32,378 nt of DNA from Cypionkella sp. (GTDB lineage Bacteria > Pseudomonadota > Alphaproteobacteria > Rhodobacterales > Rhodobacteraceae). The position numbers were made by a program, and so were the translations under genes. The stretch is taken from positions 1-32,378 of the forward strand of contig JALRIN010000031.1 in the NCBI GenBank assembly GCA_023255415.1, given 5' to 3'. Below, one piece after another: positions 23,938 to 31,444 of this stretch (positions are counted from its first letter, which is position 1; each line of letters starts with the position of its first letter). Below the pieces are notes generated by a model. That model did no database searches. It saw only the letters and a list, made by a program, of their open reading frames with translations, and was not told where the DNA came from.

Positions 23938-24717
23938 TCAGCTGGCCTTGGCCTGCCGCTGAATTTCAACCAGCCCCATGTTCAAAACCACCGCCAATTG
24001 ATCCGCCATATCCGAGACCTGCTCTGGCGTGGCGATCAGGTCATTGCGCAGCTCTAGCATGACATTGGGCAGACCGTAGGGTGTCGCATGCAGCCGCAGG
24101 CTGTGGGTCACCTGATCTGCGGCAGAATAGGGCGCATTCAGCTGCACATTCAACCGCGTCTCTTGCGCAGCCACTGCCACCACCGCGCGGGCAAGGGCGT
24201 CATCGGCGTCGTGAATCACACCAAATTCGACCGCGCGCGCCACACCGTGATAGACCGGGGTAAAGGAATGCACCGTCACCACCACCGGGCGCAGCCCCAG
24301 CGCGATGCGCTCGGCAATCACCCGCTGCAGCCCCTGCACCCAAGGCAGGTAGACCGCCTGCGTGCGCGCCAAACGCTCTGGCGCCGAAATCGCGGCATTG
24401 CCCGGAATGCTATAAACCTCCGAGCGGTTGGGCATCGCTCCCGCCATATCGGGCGCGCGGTTGCAATCGTAAATCAAGCGGCTGACCGGCGCATGGACCA
24501 AAACCGCATCCAGCCGCAGCGCCAGCGCGCGCGCCAAATTCAGCGCGCCCGGATCCCAGGCTATATGTGCGGCCCGCTCGGCTGCGGTTAGTCCCAGATC
24601 GCCCCAAGCTTGGGGAAAGGCATTCGAGCCATGCTCGCAGACCAACACAAACCGCCCCTGTGCGTCCGCGTTCTCGATCAGCGGTTCAAACCGCACGCTG
24701 GTCTCTGCGCCATCCAT
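23938..24717 (-). CDS. N-formylglutamate amidohydrolase family protein
   Basis: A 259-residue hydrolase of the N-formylglutamate amidohydrolase (FGase, HutG-like) family. Typical parts are VLVCEHGSNAFP near the N-terminus (metal-binding Glu-His), WDPGA, SRLIYDCNR, VTVHSFTPVY and the C-terminal LELRNDLI. No other histidine-degradation gene is near. The setting beside a gamma-glutamyl ligase suggests that it removes the glutamyl group from a pathway intermediate instead. The start at 24717 (MDGAE) is the first that leaves the promoter region free; the ribosome-binding site is weak, so the start is uncertain. It is first in the minus-strand operon and divergent from rpiR. Confidence 0.8.
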   Translation of the reverse strand: MDGAETSVRFEPLIENADAQGRFVLVCEHGSNAFPQAWGDLGLTAAERAAHIAWDPGALNLARALALRLDAVLVHAPVSRLIYDCNRAPDMAGAMPNRSEVYSIPGNAAISAPERLARTQAVYLPWVQGLQRVIAERIALGLRPVVVTVHSFTPVYHGVARAVEFGVIHDADDALARAVVAVAAQETRLNVQLNAPYSAADQVTHSLRLHATPYGLPNVMLELRNDLIATPEQVSDMADQLAVVLNMGLVEIQRQAKAS

Positions 24718-24766
24718 AGGCTGCGAGTCATCCCTGTTATTTTGCCCAAGGCTGTTCTTTTGCTTG

Positions 24767-24798
24767 CATTCTGTCAAGAATGTTTCTTTTTGTATAAG
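24767..24798. promoter_or_regulatory. Candidate operator and divergent promoter between the amidohydrolase and RpiR genes
   Basis: In the 112-base gap there is an inverted repeat CATTCT-gtca-AGAATG (24767-24782). It contains a perfect TTGACA read on the minus strand (24772-24777). On the plus strand CTGTCA (24771-24776) stands 16 bases before TATAAG (24793-24798), a fair promoter for rpiR. A protein bound at the repeat would cover the -35 regions of both directions. I could not find a convincing -10 for the minus-strand operon. Confidence 0.45.
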
Positions 24799-24829
24799 TG
24801 CTGAAACAATAGTTCCACGCGGAGCCGCC

Positions 24830-25699
24830 ATGACCGAAAAACTGACCCTCGAAGACCAGTTGCGCAGCGCTCTGCCCGATCTGACCCGCGCCGAACGGCA
24901 ATTGGCCAGCCATATGCTTTCACATTACCCGATGGCGGCCTTGGGCTCAATCACCCAGCTTGCCAAGGCCTCGCAGGTCTCGACGCCCACGGTGGTGCGC
25001 CTGGCGCAAAAGCTTGGCTATAAGGGCTATCCCGATGTGCAAGCCAGCCTGCGCCGCGAGGTCGAGGCGATGCTGGTCTCGCCGCTCAGCAAACACGACC
25101 GCTGGGCGGGGGGGGTGCCCGATACCCATATCCTGAACCGCTTTGCCGATGCGGTCATGGCCAATCTGCAAGCCACGCTTGGCCAGATCAACCATGCCGA
25201 ATTCGATGCAGCCTGCGCGCTGCTGGCCGATCCCAACCGCCATGTCTTTGCCATGGGTGGCCGCATCACCCATGTTTTGGCCGATTACTTTACCTCGCTG
25301 ATGACGGTGGTGCGCTCCGAAGTTACCCTTTTGTCAGACAGCGCAACCACTTGGGCTCCGGCGCTGCTTGATATGAAACAGGGCGATGTGCTCTTGGTTT
25401 TTGATATCCGCCGCTACGAAAACGCCGTGCTACAAATCGCCGAGATGGCCCGCGAACAAGGCGCTGAGATCATCCTGATCACCGATCGCTGGGTCTCGCC
25501 TGCAGCCAGCCTCGCCAGCTATACCCTTGCCTGCCATATCGAGGCCCCCTCGGCCTGGGACAGCAACGTCAGCCTGATGGTGCTGGTCGAAACCCTGCTG
25601 GCCTCGGTGCAAAGCAAAACCTGGGATGACACCGCCCGGCGGATGCAACGGCTGGAATCCCTCTATGCCCGCACACGGCAATTTCGCAAATACCGTTAG
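24830..25699 (+). CDS. RpiR-family transcriptional regulator
   Basis: A 289-residue regulator. The N-terminal RpiR helix-turn-helix domain covers about residues 10-85; its recognition part is LAKASQVSTPTVVRLAQKLGYKGYPDVQ. The C-terminal SIS (sugar isomerase) domain covers about 120-260 and has HVFAMGGRITHVLA, GDVLLVFDIRRY and AEIILITDRWVSPAA. SIS domains usually sense phosphosugars, yet RpiR members in this bacterial group also control amine and amino acid use. The start at 24830 has GGAG a few bases upstream; the frame is open for 22 codons before it, but those lie in the promoter region. Divergence from the ligase/dehydrogenase operon makes it the probable local regulator. Confidence 0.9.
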   Translation: MTEKLTLEDQLRSALPDLTRAERQLASHMLSHYPMAALGSITQLAKASQVSTPTVVRLAQKLGYKGYPDVQASLRREVEAMLVSPLSKHDRWAGGVPDTHILNRFADAVMANLQATLGQINHAEFDAACALLADPNRHVFAMGGRITHVLADYFTSLMTVVRSEVTLLSDSATTWAPALLDMKQGDVLLVFDIRRYENAVLQIAEMAREQGAEIILITDRWVSPAASLASYTLACHIEAPSAWDSNVSLMVLVETLLASVQSKTWDDTARRMQRLESLYARTRQFRKYR

Positions 25700-25710
25700 G
25701 CTTCGCGCTT

Positions 25711-25782
25711 CATCTGTCTAAAAATATCCTCGGGGGGACGGGTTTGCGCCTGCAAACCCGCGGGGGGCAGACAGCCCCCCGC
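25711..25782 (+). repeat. Intergenic element copy B: AAATATCC box plus two tandem hairpins
   Basis: The box CATCTGTCTAAAAATATCC (25711-25729) starts 11 bases after the rpiR stop. It is followed by a G-run, then by stem-loop CGGGTTTGC / GCAAACCCG (25739-25747, 25752-25760), and directly by GCGGGGGGC / GCCCCCCGC (25760-25768, 25774-25782). Both stems are 9 bp and perfect. The element lies between the convergent rpiR and ghrA genes and would stop or punctuate transcripts from both sides, although no T-tract follows. Confidence 0.7.
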
Positions 25783-25806
25783 CTTGGCCACAGCCTGCGC
25801 GCCGCC

Positions 25807-26739
25807 TCAATAGCCGCGTGCGCGGTCCACAAGGTGCAAAAACGGCTCACCCGCCTCGCCGCGGCGAATATTCTCGACCAAGACCTTTGCTGCCCCGGTC
25901 GCACGGGTATCCGCGGCGATATGGGGCGTCACGGTTACCTTTGGGTGGCGCCAAAAGACGTGATCCGCAGGCAAAGGCTCAACGCGAAACACATCCAGGG
26001 TCGCATGGCCAAGGGCGCCCGCATCCAGCGCCGCCAGCAAGGCCGCATCGTCAATCAGCGCGCCGCGCCCGGGGTTCAAGATCACCGCCCCCGGCTTCAT
26101 CCAGCCGATCCGCCGCGCGTCCAGCAGGTTCTCGGTCTCGGGCGTTTTGGGCAAAAGCGTCACCACAATATCGCTGCCGCGCAACACGGCCTCTAGCCCC
26201 GCCTCGCCGTGAAAACAGGGGATGCCTTGCACCGATTTCTCGGTCCGGCTCCAACCCTGCACCTGAAAGTTCAACGCCGCCAGCGCGCGCGCACAAGCGG
26301 TGCCAAGCGCACCCATCCCCAGCATCGCCACCCGACGCTCGCGCGCCAGCGGCGGGCAGGTCGGATCCCAAATATGACCCGGATTAACGATATGACGGTC
26401 GATGCCCAGATGATGGCGCAGGCTGTGGCCGACCACCCATTCCACCATGCCCTCGGTCAGGCCGGTATCGACCATCCGGCACAAAGGCTGGGTCAGTGTC
26501 GCATTGCCGACAATCCGCTCGACTCCCGCCCAAAGGCTCAGCACGGCTTTGCAGCGGGTAAATGCGGTGAAATCCTGCAAGGGGGCCGAGGGTGCGTAAA
26601 AGATGTAATCCACCGCTGCAGGCTTGGGGGCTTCGGTCACCACCTCGGCGTCAATCCCGGCCTCGGCCAGCAGGGCGGGCAAAATCTCGCGGTATTCGTC
26701 CCAAACGGCGGGGGCAGCGAAATAAAGGCAAAGCGTCAT
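25807..26739 (-). CDS. ghrA: Glyoxylate/hydroxypyruvate reductase A
   Basis: A 310-residue D-isomer-type 2-hydroxyacid dehydrogenase of the GhrA branch. The short N-terminal part has YIFYAPSAPLQDFTAF and LWAGVERIVGN. The nucleotide fold contains GMGALGTACA, and the catalytic residues are the Arg in NPGRGALID, the Glu in DVFRVEPLP and the His in VTPHIAADT. It reduces glyoxylate and hydroxypyruvate with NADPH. The start at 26739 is supported by AGGAGA directly upstream. It is 19 bases behind rodA, so it is probably read through from the cell-shape operon. It differs clearly from the hydroxyacid dehydrogenase at 16739-17725. Confidence 0.87.
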   Translation of the reverse strand: MTLCLYFAAPAVWDEYREILPALLAEAGIDAEVVTEAPKPAAVDYIFYAPSAPLQDFTAFTRCKAVLSLWAGVERIVGNATLTQPLCRMVDTGLTEGMVEWVVGHSLRHHLGIDRHIVNPGHIWDPTCPPLARERRVAMLGMGALGTACARALAALNFQVQGWSRTEKSVQGIPCFHGEAGLEAVLRGSDIVVTLLPKTPETENLLDARRIGWMKPGAVILNPGRGALIDDAALLAALDAGALGHATLDVFRVEPLPADHVFWRHPKVTVTPHIAADTRATGAAKVLVENIRRGEAGEPFLHLVDRARGY

Positions 26740-26758
26740 GCGGGTCTCCTGTTTTGTC

Positions 26759-27898
26759 TTAGCGTGGCCGGTGCACAATCGCGCTTTGCACCAAGCCAAA
26801 GGCCACCAAGATCACCAATGTCGCCGATCCGCCATAGCTGAGCAGGGGCAAAGGCACGCCAACCACCGGCGCCATCCCCATCACCATCGACAGGTTCACC
26901 GCGATATAAAGGAAAAAGTTCATCGCAACGCCAACAATCAGTAATTGGCTGAAACGGTCCTTGTTTTGCACCGCCGCCCAAATCAGCATCACCAAAACCA
27001 GCGTATAAAGCGCCAAAAGCGAGATGGCGCCGACAAAGCCAAACTCTTCGCCCAGCGTGGTAAAGATGAAATCAGTGTGCTTTTCGGGCAGAAAATTCAA
27101 CCGGCTTTGCGTCCCTTGCATAAAGCCCTTGCCGCCCCAGCCGCCTGACCCCAGCGCGATCTTCGCCTGAATGATGTTATAGCCCGCCCCCAAAGGGTCG
27201 GCACTTGGGTCCAAAAAGGTGTGAATGCGCTTGTATTGATAATCATGCAGCAATTGCCACGACCGGCCCTCGGAATAGATCACCGCAAAGACCGTGCCGC
27301 CGACCATGGCGATCACGCCCGCGAAATACCAAAGCGACACGCCGGCTGCAAACATCACCCCGCCGCCTGCCACCACCAGCATCACCGAGGTGCCAAGATT
27401 GGGCTGCATCAGCACCAAAATCGTCGGCGCCACCACCAGCAGCACCGGCAAAAGCACCCAGAGCGGCTTGGAGACTTTTTTATCCGGCAGCCAATCGTAA
27501 TAGGCTGCCAGCATCATCACCAAGGTGACCTTCATCAGTTCCGAGGGTTGAATGCGGATAAAGCCCAGATCAATCCAGCGCTGCGCGCCCATGCCGACCA
27601 CGCCAAAGAACTCGACGATCAGCAACAGCACCATGCCAAGCCCATAGGCCAGCCCTGACATCGACCGCCAGAACCAGATCGGCACCACCGCCACCGCCAG
27701 CAAAATCACCATTCCCAAGCCATAGCGTTTGATCTGCGGCAGCGCCCAGACCTCCATCTGCCCGCCGGCAATGGAATACAGCATCAGCCAGCCAATCGCC
27801 GCAATCGCCGTCAGCACAAGGATCAGCGCCCAATTGATGTAAAACACCTTGGAAAAGCCGGTCGGCACAAGTTTCAGGCGGTATTCCAGAAAGCTCAT
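26759..27898 (-). CDS. rodA: Peptidoglycan glycosyltransferase RodA
   Basis: A 379-residue SEDS-family membrane protein with about ten hydrophobic segments. It polymerises lipid II into glycan strands for side-wall growth together with PBP2 (MrdA). Recognisable parts include QRWIDLGFIRIQPSELMK, QPNLGTSVM, RIHTFLDPSADPLGAGYNIIQ and KHTDFIFTTLGEEFGFVG, and the C-terminal GVPLPLLSYGGSAT. The start at 27898 (MSFLEY) lies 4 bases after the mrdA stop with AAAGG in front; a codon at 27934 would lie inside mrdA. Translational coupling with mrdA is likely. Confidence 0.96.
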   Translation of the reverse strand: MSFLEYRLKLVPTGFSKVFYINWALILVLTAIAAIGWLMLYSIAGGQMEVWALPQIKRYGLGMVILLAVAVVPIWFWRSMSGLAYGLGMVLLLIVEFFGVVGMGAQRWIDLGFIRIQPSELMKVTLVMMLAAYYDWLPDKKVSKPLWVLLPVLLVVAPTILVLMQPNLGTSVMLVVAGGGVMFAAGVSLWYFAGVIAMVGGTVFAVIYSEGRSWQLLHDYQYKRIHTFLDPSADPLGAGYNIIQAKIALGSGGWGGKGFMQGTQSRLNFLPEKHTDFIFTTLGEEFGFVGAISLLALYTLVLVMLIWAAVQNKDRFSQLLIVGVAMNFFLYIAVNLSMVMGMAPVVGVPLPLLSYGGSATLVILVAFGLVQSAIVHRPR

Positions 27899-27902
27899 CG
27901 CG

Positions 27903-29858
27903 CTATACCTTTGACGGCGCAGGCGGGCTGCCATCGGGCAGGCGCAGCTTAAGCGCGTTCAGCAATGTCTCCATCCGGCCGCGCTGCGACGGCGGATAGG
28001 CGCTCAGCGGCGGAATATCCCCCGTCATCGCCCGCAGCAAAGCATCGCGCGCAATCGGTCCTGCGACGCCAGAGCCCGAACTGCCATGCTCGACCACCAC
28101 CGAGACCGCATAGCGCGGGTTATCAGCAGGGGCAAAGGCCACAAACAAAGCATGGTCGCGCTGCTTCCACGGCAGATTGTCATTGCTGACCACGCCCGAG
28201 TCGCGCTCGGCAGTCGAGATATTGCGCACCTGTGCGGTGCCGGATTTGCCGCACATCTGCATGGTCTCATCGGCAATCCGCGCCCCTTTGCCGGTGCCAT
28301 GTGCGCCGTTCATCACCTCGAACATCGCCATTTGCACGGCGCGCAGCTTGGCGCCTTCAAGCCCAAGGCTGGGGGCGGGGGGCACTGGCACCGGCTGATC
28401 GTTGATCGAATGGATGATGCGCGGTTCAACCTCGGTGCCGCTGGCGATGCGGGCGGCCATCACCGCCAGTTGCAGCGGCGTTGCCAAAACATAGCCCTGC
28501 CCGATCGAGGCGTTGATGGTATCGCCGATCAGCCATTCCTTTTTATAGCGCGCCTGCTTCCAATCTCGGTCTGGCATCAGGCCTTCGGAAATCGCCGACA
28601 TCGGCAGATCGGCGCGCGCGCCAAAGCCCAGCTTGCGGCCCATCTCGGCGATCTTGTCGATGCCGATCTTTTGGCAGGTGTCATAATAAAACACATCACA
28701 GCTTTCGGCCAAGGACTTCTTCAGATCCACTTTGCCGTGGCCCGCATGTTTCCAGCAGTAAAACTTACGCCCCGAAATCTCTAAATAGCCATTGCAGCGC
28801 ACAGTGCTGTTTTCGTCAATCGCGCCCTCGGCAAGGGCGGCCAAAGCTGTGACCATCTTGAAGGTCGAACCCGGAGGATAAGCGCCTTGCACCACCTTAT
28901 TGGCCAAGGGGCGGTGGTCGTTTTCGGTCAGCGCGGAATAGTCCTTTTGACTGATCCCGCGCACAAACAGATTTGGGTCAAACGAGGGCGAGGAAACCGC
29001 TGCAATAATATCGCCATTGGTGACATCGATCACCACACAGGCCGCACTTTCGTCGCCCAAGCGGGCTTGCACGAAATTTTGCACATCGGCATCGATGGTC
29101 AGTCGCAGGTCGCGGCCCTTGATGCCTTCTTCACGGCTTAACTCGCGCATCACCCGACCGACGGCATTGACCTCGATCCGCTTGGTGCCTGCCGATCCGC
29201 GCAGCGTGTCTTCCATCCAACGCTCGACGCCGATCTTGCCGATCTGGAATTTAGGGATGCGCAGCAAGGGGTCGGGGCTTTCCTGCGCCTCGATATCGCG
29301 ATCCGAGACCGGGCCGACGTAGCCTACGATATGGGCAAAGTCGATGTCGCGCGGATAGACGCGGCTTAGGCCCACCTCGGGCAAGACGCCGGGCAGGGCG
29401 GGGCTGTTGACCGAAATATGTGACAGTTCGTGCCAATTCAGCCGTTCGGCCACAATGATCGGCACAAAGGGGCTGTTGCGTTTGATGTCTTTCAGTGTGC
29501 TGGCCAGATCGTCTTTGGTCATCGGGATCAGATTGCTAAGCCTGTGCAGCACCGCCTCGACCTCGGCATCGGTCTTGCCCGCATCTTCACGGGTGATGGT
29601 GACGCGGTAATTCTGCTCGTTGCCCGCGATCAGCTTGCCGTTGCGGTCCTGGATCAGCCCGCGCGTGGGCGGGATAAGCCTGATGTTGATCCGGTTTTCT
29701 TCAGCCAGCAGACGAAATTCATCGGCCTGATCAACGCCCAAAAACCGCATCCGCGCGCCCAAGGCTGCCACCATGGCCGACATGCCCGCGCCCATCATCA
29801 ACGCCCGCCGCGTCACACGGCGAGAGCTGGCTTCTGTATCGCGAGGCGTGCGTCTCAT
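27903..29858 (-). CDS. mrdA: Penicillin-binding protein 2 (elongasome transpeptidase)
   Basis: A 651-residue class B PBP. An N-terminal membrane anchor (about residues 19-40) is followed by the pedestal domain starting at RGLIQDRNGKLIA. In the transpeptidase domain the active serine is Ser331 (STFK, 331-334), the second motif is SCD (386-388, in place of the usual SxN) and the third is KSG (538-540). It cross-links the glycan made by RodA in the periplasm. I chose the start at 29858, 14 bases after the mreD stop; the frame is open about 100 codons further but would overlap mreD. The anchor is preceded by two arginine pairs (SSRRVTRR). A proline-rich tail ends the protein. Confidence 0.96.
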   Translation of the reverse strand: MRRTPRDTEASSRRVTRRALMMGAGMSAMVAALGARMRFLGVDQADEFRLLAEENRINIRLIPPTRGLIQDRNGKLIAGNEQNYRVTITREDAGKTDAEVEAVLHRLSNLIPMTKDDLASTLKDIKRNSPFVPIIVAERLNWHELSHISVNSPALPGVLPEVGLSRVYPRDIDFAHIVGYVGPVSDRDIEAQESPDPLLRIPKFQIGKIGVERWMEDTLRGSAGTKRIEVNAVGRVMRELSREEGIKGRDLRLTIDADVQNFVQARLGDESAACVVIDVTNGDIIAAVSSPSFDPNLFVRGISQKDYSALTENDHRPLANKVVQGAYPPGSTFKMVTALAALAEGAIDENSTVRCNGYLEISGRKFYCWKHAGHGKVDLKKSLAESCDVFYYDTCQKIGIDKIAEMGRKLGFGARADLPMSAISEGLMPDRDWKQARYKKEWLIGDTINASIGQGYVLATPLQLAVMAARIASGTEVEPRIIHSINDQPVPVPPAPSLGLEGAKLRAVQMAMFEVMNGAHGTGKGARIADETMQMCGKSGTAQVRNISTAERDSGVVSNDNLPWKQRDHALFVAFAPADNPRYAVSVVVEHGSSGSGVAGPIARDALLRAMTGDIPPLSAYPPSQRGRMETLLNALKLRLPDGSPPAPSKV

Positions 29859-29872
29859 GGTTTCAAAATTCC

Positions 29873-30463
29873 CTAAAGCCGCCGACCATAGGCGTCCACT
29901 TCGCCCATTGCAGGCTTGCGCAAATCCAGCACCACCCGCGACAGATACACCACCGCGGGATAAAACAGCACCGACCAGAACAGTTGCACCAAAGCAAAGC
30001 CTAACCCCGGCTGCGGCAAAAGCACTATGGCAAAGATCAGCCGGTAGATCACAATCATGGCAAACATCAGCCCTGTCACCAAAAGCCATTCCACCGCAAA
30101 GTTCAACTCGCGCGTCAGGGCCACCCTGCCGCGCACAAATTCCGAAGACATCAGCACCAGCGCCGTCCAAAGCCCCGGTGGCCGCATCAGCAACAGATCT
30201 TCCAACAGCACCACACCGGCAATCAACAGCACCGGCAGATAATCGGGCCGCCGCATCGTCCAGGCAAGGATCACGCAGAGCAGCAGATCAGGCCCCGGCA
30301 CACGGTCAAGCCAGACCCAGAACCGACAAAACGTAGCCTCTGGCGTGCAACTGCCCGCCTCGGCCAAGGGCAGCGGCAGCAGCCGCCAGAACAGCAGCGC
30401 CAGCGCTATGGCCAAAAACAGCACCCGATGCAGCCAAATCTCGCGCGTGGCCCCGTCGATCAT
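29873..30463 (-). CDS. mreD: Rod shape-determining membrane protein MreD
   Basis: A 196-residue membrane protein with about five hydrophobic segments; a short N-terminal cytosolic part is followed by LFLAIALALLFWRLLPLPL. RRPDYLPVLLIAGVVLLEDLLL and the R-G-R near 110 fit the MreD family, which is short and poorly conserved. The position between mreC and mrdA makes the call safe. It starts 12 bases after the mreC stop. It bridges MreB/MreC with the peptidoglycan synthases in the elongasome. Confidence 0.93.
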   Translation of the reverse strand: MIDGATREIWLHRVLFLAIALALLFWRLLPLPLAEAGSCTPEATFCRFWVWLDRVPGPDLLLCVILAWTMRRPDYLPVLLIAGVVLLEDLLLMRPPGLWTALVLMSSEFVRGRVALTRELNFAVEWLLVTGLMFAMIVIYRLIFAIVLLPQPGLGFALVQLFWSVLFYPAVVYLSRVVLDLRKPAMGEVDAYGRRL

Positions 30464-30475
30464 CGCGCAGCCCCC

Positions 30476-31399
30476 CTAGCCATTGCTGCCCGCGTCGGCT
30501 GCAGCCGCGGCTGCGGGTGGGGCAGGCGGGCCTTGCAGCGGTGGCATTACCAACAGCGCGCCCGGATCGGTGATCGCGGTCAGGGTGTTGCTGCGCAGCA
30601 CCCGCAAAAACTCGAGCCTTTGGTAATCGGCAGCAAGCGCCACCCGCAGCCGCTTGTCAGTGCCCAAAACCACAGCGCCCACCAAAAGCCCCGCCGGAAA
30701 CACCCCACCATCGCCCGAGCTGACCACCCGGTCGCCGGGCCGCACAGCGTCGGGGTTTTCGATAAATTCCAGCGGCGGCAAATCTGAATTGTCACCGCTA
30801 AGGATGGATTGCTGGCCCGAGGGCTGGATCACCACGGGGATGCGGCTGTTGCTATCGGTCAGTAAGATCACCCGACTTGTCTGATGTCCGACGCCAGCAA
30901 TCCGCCCAACCAGCCCGATGCCATCCATGGTAGCCCAGCCGTCTTTGATGCCATCGCGCGCGCCCACATTCAGCAAAACCGATTGGCGAAACGGGCTGCC
31001 GCTGTCGGCCAAAACCACGCCCGTCACATGCGTCAGCTTTGGGTCCAAGCGCACATGGTTCAAATCCAGCAGCCGCGCGTTCTTTTGTTCCAGCTGCAGC
31101 GCCGCCTCTTTCCAGGCCTTCATCTGCCGCAATTCCTCGCGCAGCTGTTGGTTTTGCTCATAAAGCCGGGAATAAGACTGAAAGTCCTGCACCACTTCCA
31201 GCCCCCAAGTCACCGGCGCCATCGCCCAGTGAAACGAGGGCACAAAGCGGTCGATCAGGGCTGCGCGAAACCGCTCGACCCTGGGGCTGTCGATCCGCCA
31301 CAGAAAAAATATGCCCAGCAGCCCAAGCACCAAGACAGACACCAAAATCCGCCGCAGCGGTCGGTGAAACTCTTCAGGTGTGTTGCGCATCTTTGCCAT
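30476..31399 (-). CDS. mreC: Rod shape-determining protein MreC
   Basis: A 307-residue bitopic membrane protein: a short cytosolic N-terminus (MAKMRNTPEEFHRPLRR), one membrane helix (about 18-35) and a periplasmic coiled coil (about 78-115, rich in Leu, Glu, Gln and Arg). The beta-domain pair of the MreC fold follows, with VLLNVGARDGIKDGWATM, GLVGRI and VVSSGDGGVFPAGLLVG. The tail is rich in Pro and Ala (PPAPPAAAAA). It scaffolds PBP2 and links it to MreB. Start 31399 is used; an ATG three codons later (31390) is also possible because neither has a strong ribosome-binding site. The gap to mreB is 45 bases with no terminator. Confidence 0.95.
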   Translation of the reverse strand: MAKMRNTPEEFHRPLRRILVSVLVLGLLGIFFLWRIDSPRVERFRAALIDRFVPSFHWAMAPVTWGLEVVQDFQSYSRLYEQNQQLREELRQMKAWKEAALQLEQKNARLLDLNHVRLDPKLTHVTGVVLADSGSPFRQSVLLNVGARDGIKDGWATMDGIGLVGRIAGVGHQTSRVILLTDSNSRIPVVIQPSGQQSILSGDNSDLPPLEFIENPDAVRPGDRVVSSGDGGVFPAGLLVGAVVLGTDKRLRVALAADYQRLEFLRVLRSNTLTAITDPGALLVMPPLQGPPAPPAAAAAADAGSNG

Positions 31400-31444
31400 A
31401 TTTGGCCCGCTTTATCAAAAGAGATCCAAAGGCCTGGCCCGGTT

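Noticed and set aside
29859..30170. N-terminal extension of mrdA by about 100 codons
   Set aside because: It would run through mreD in another frame; the extension does not resemble PBP2, and the start at 29858 puts the membrane anchor where the family has it.
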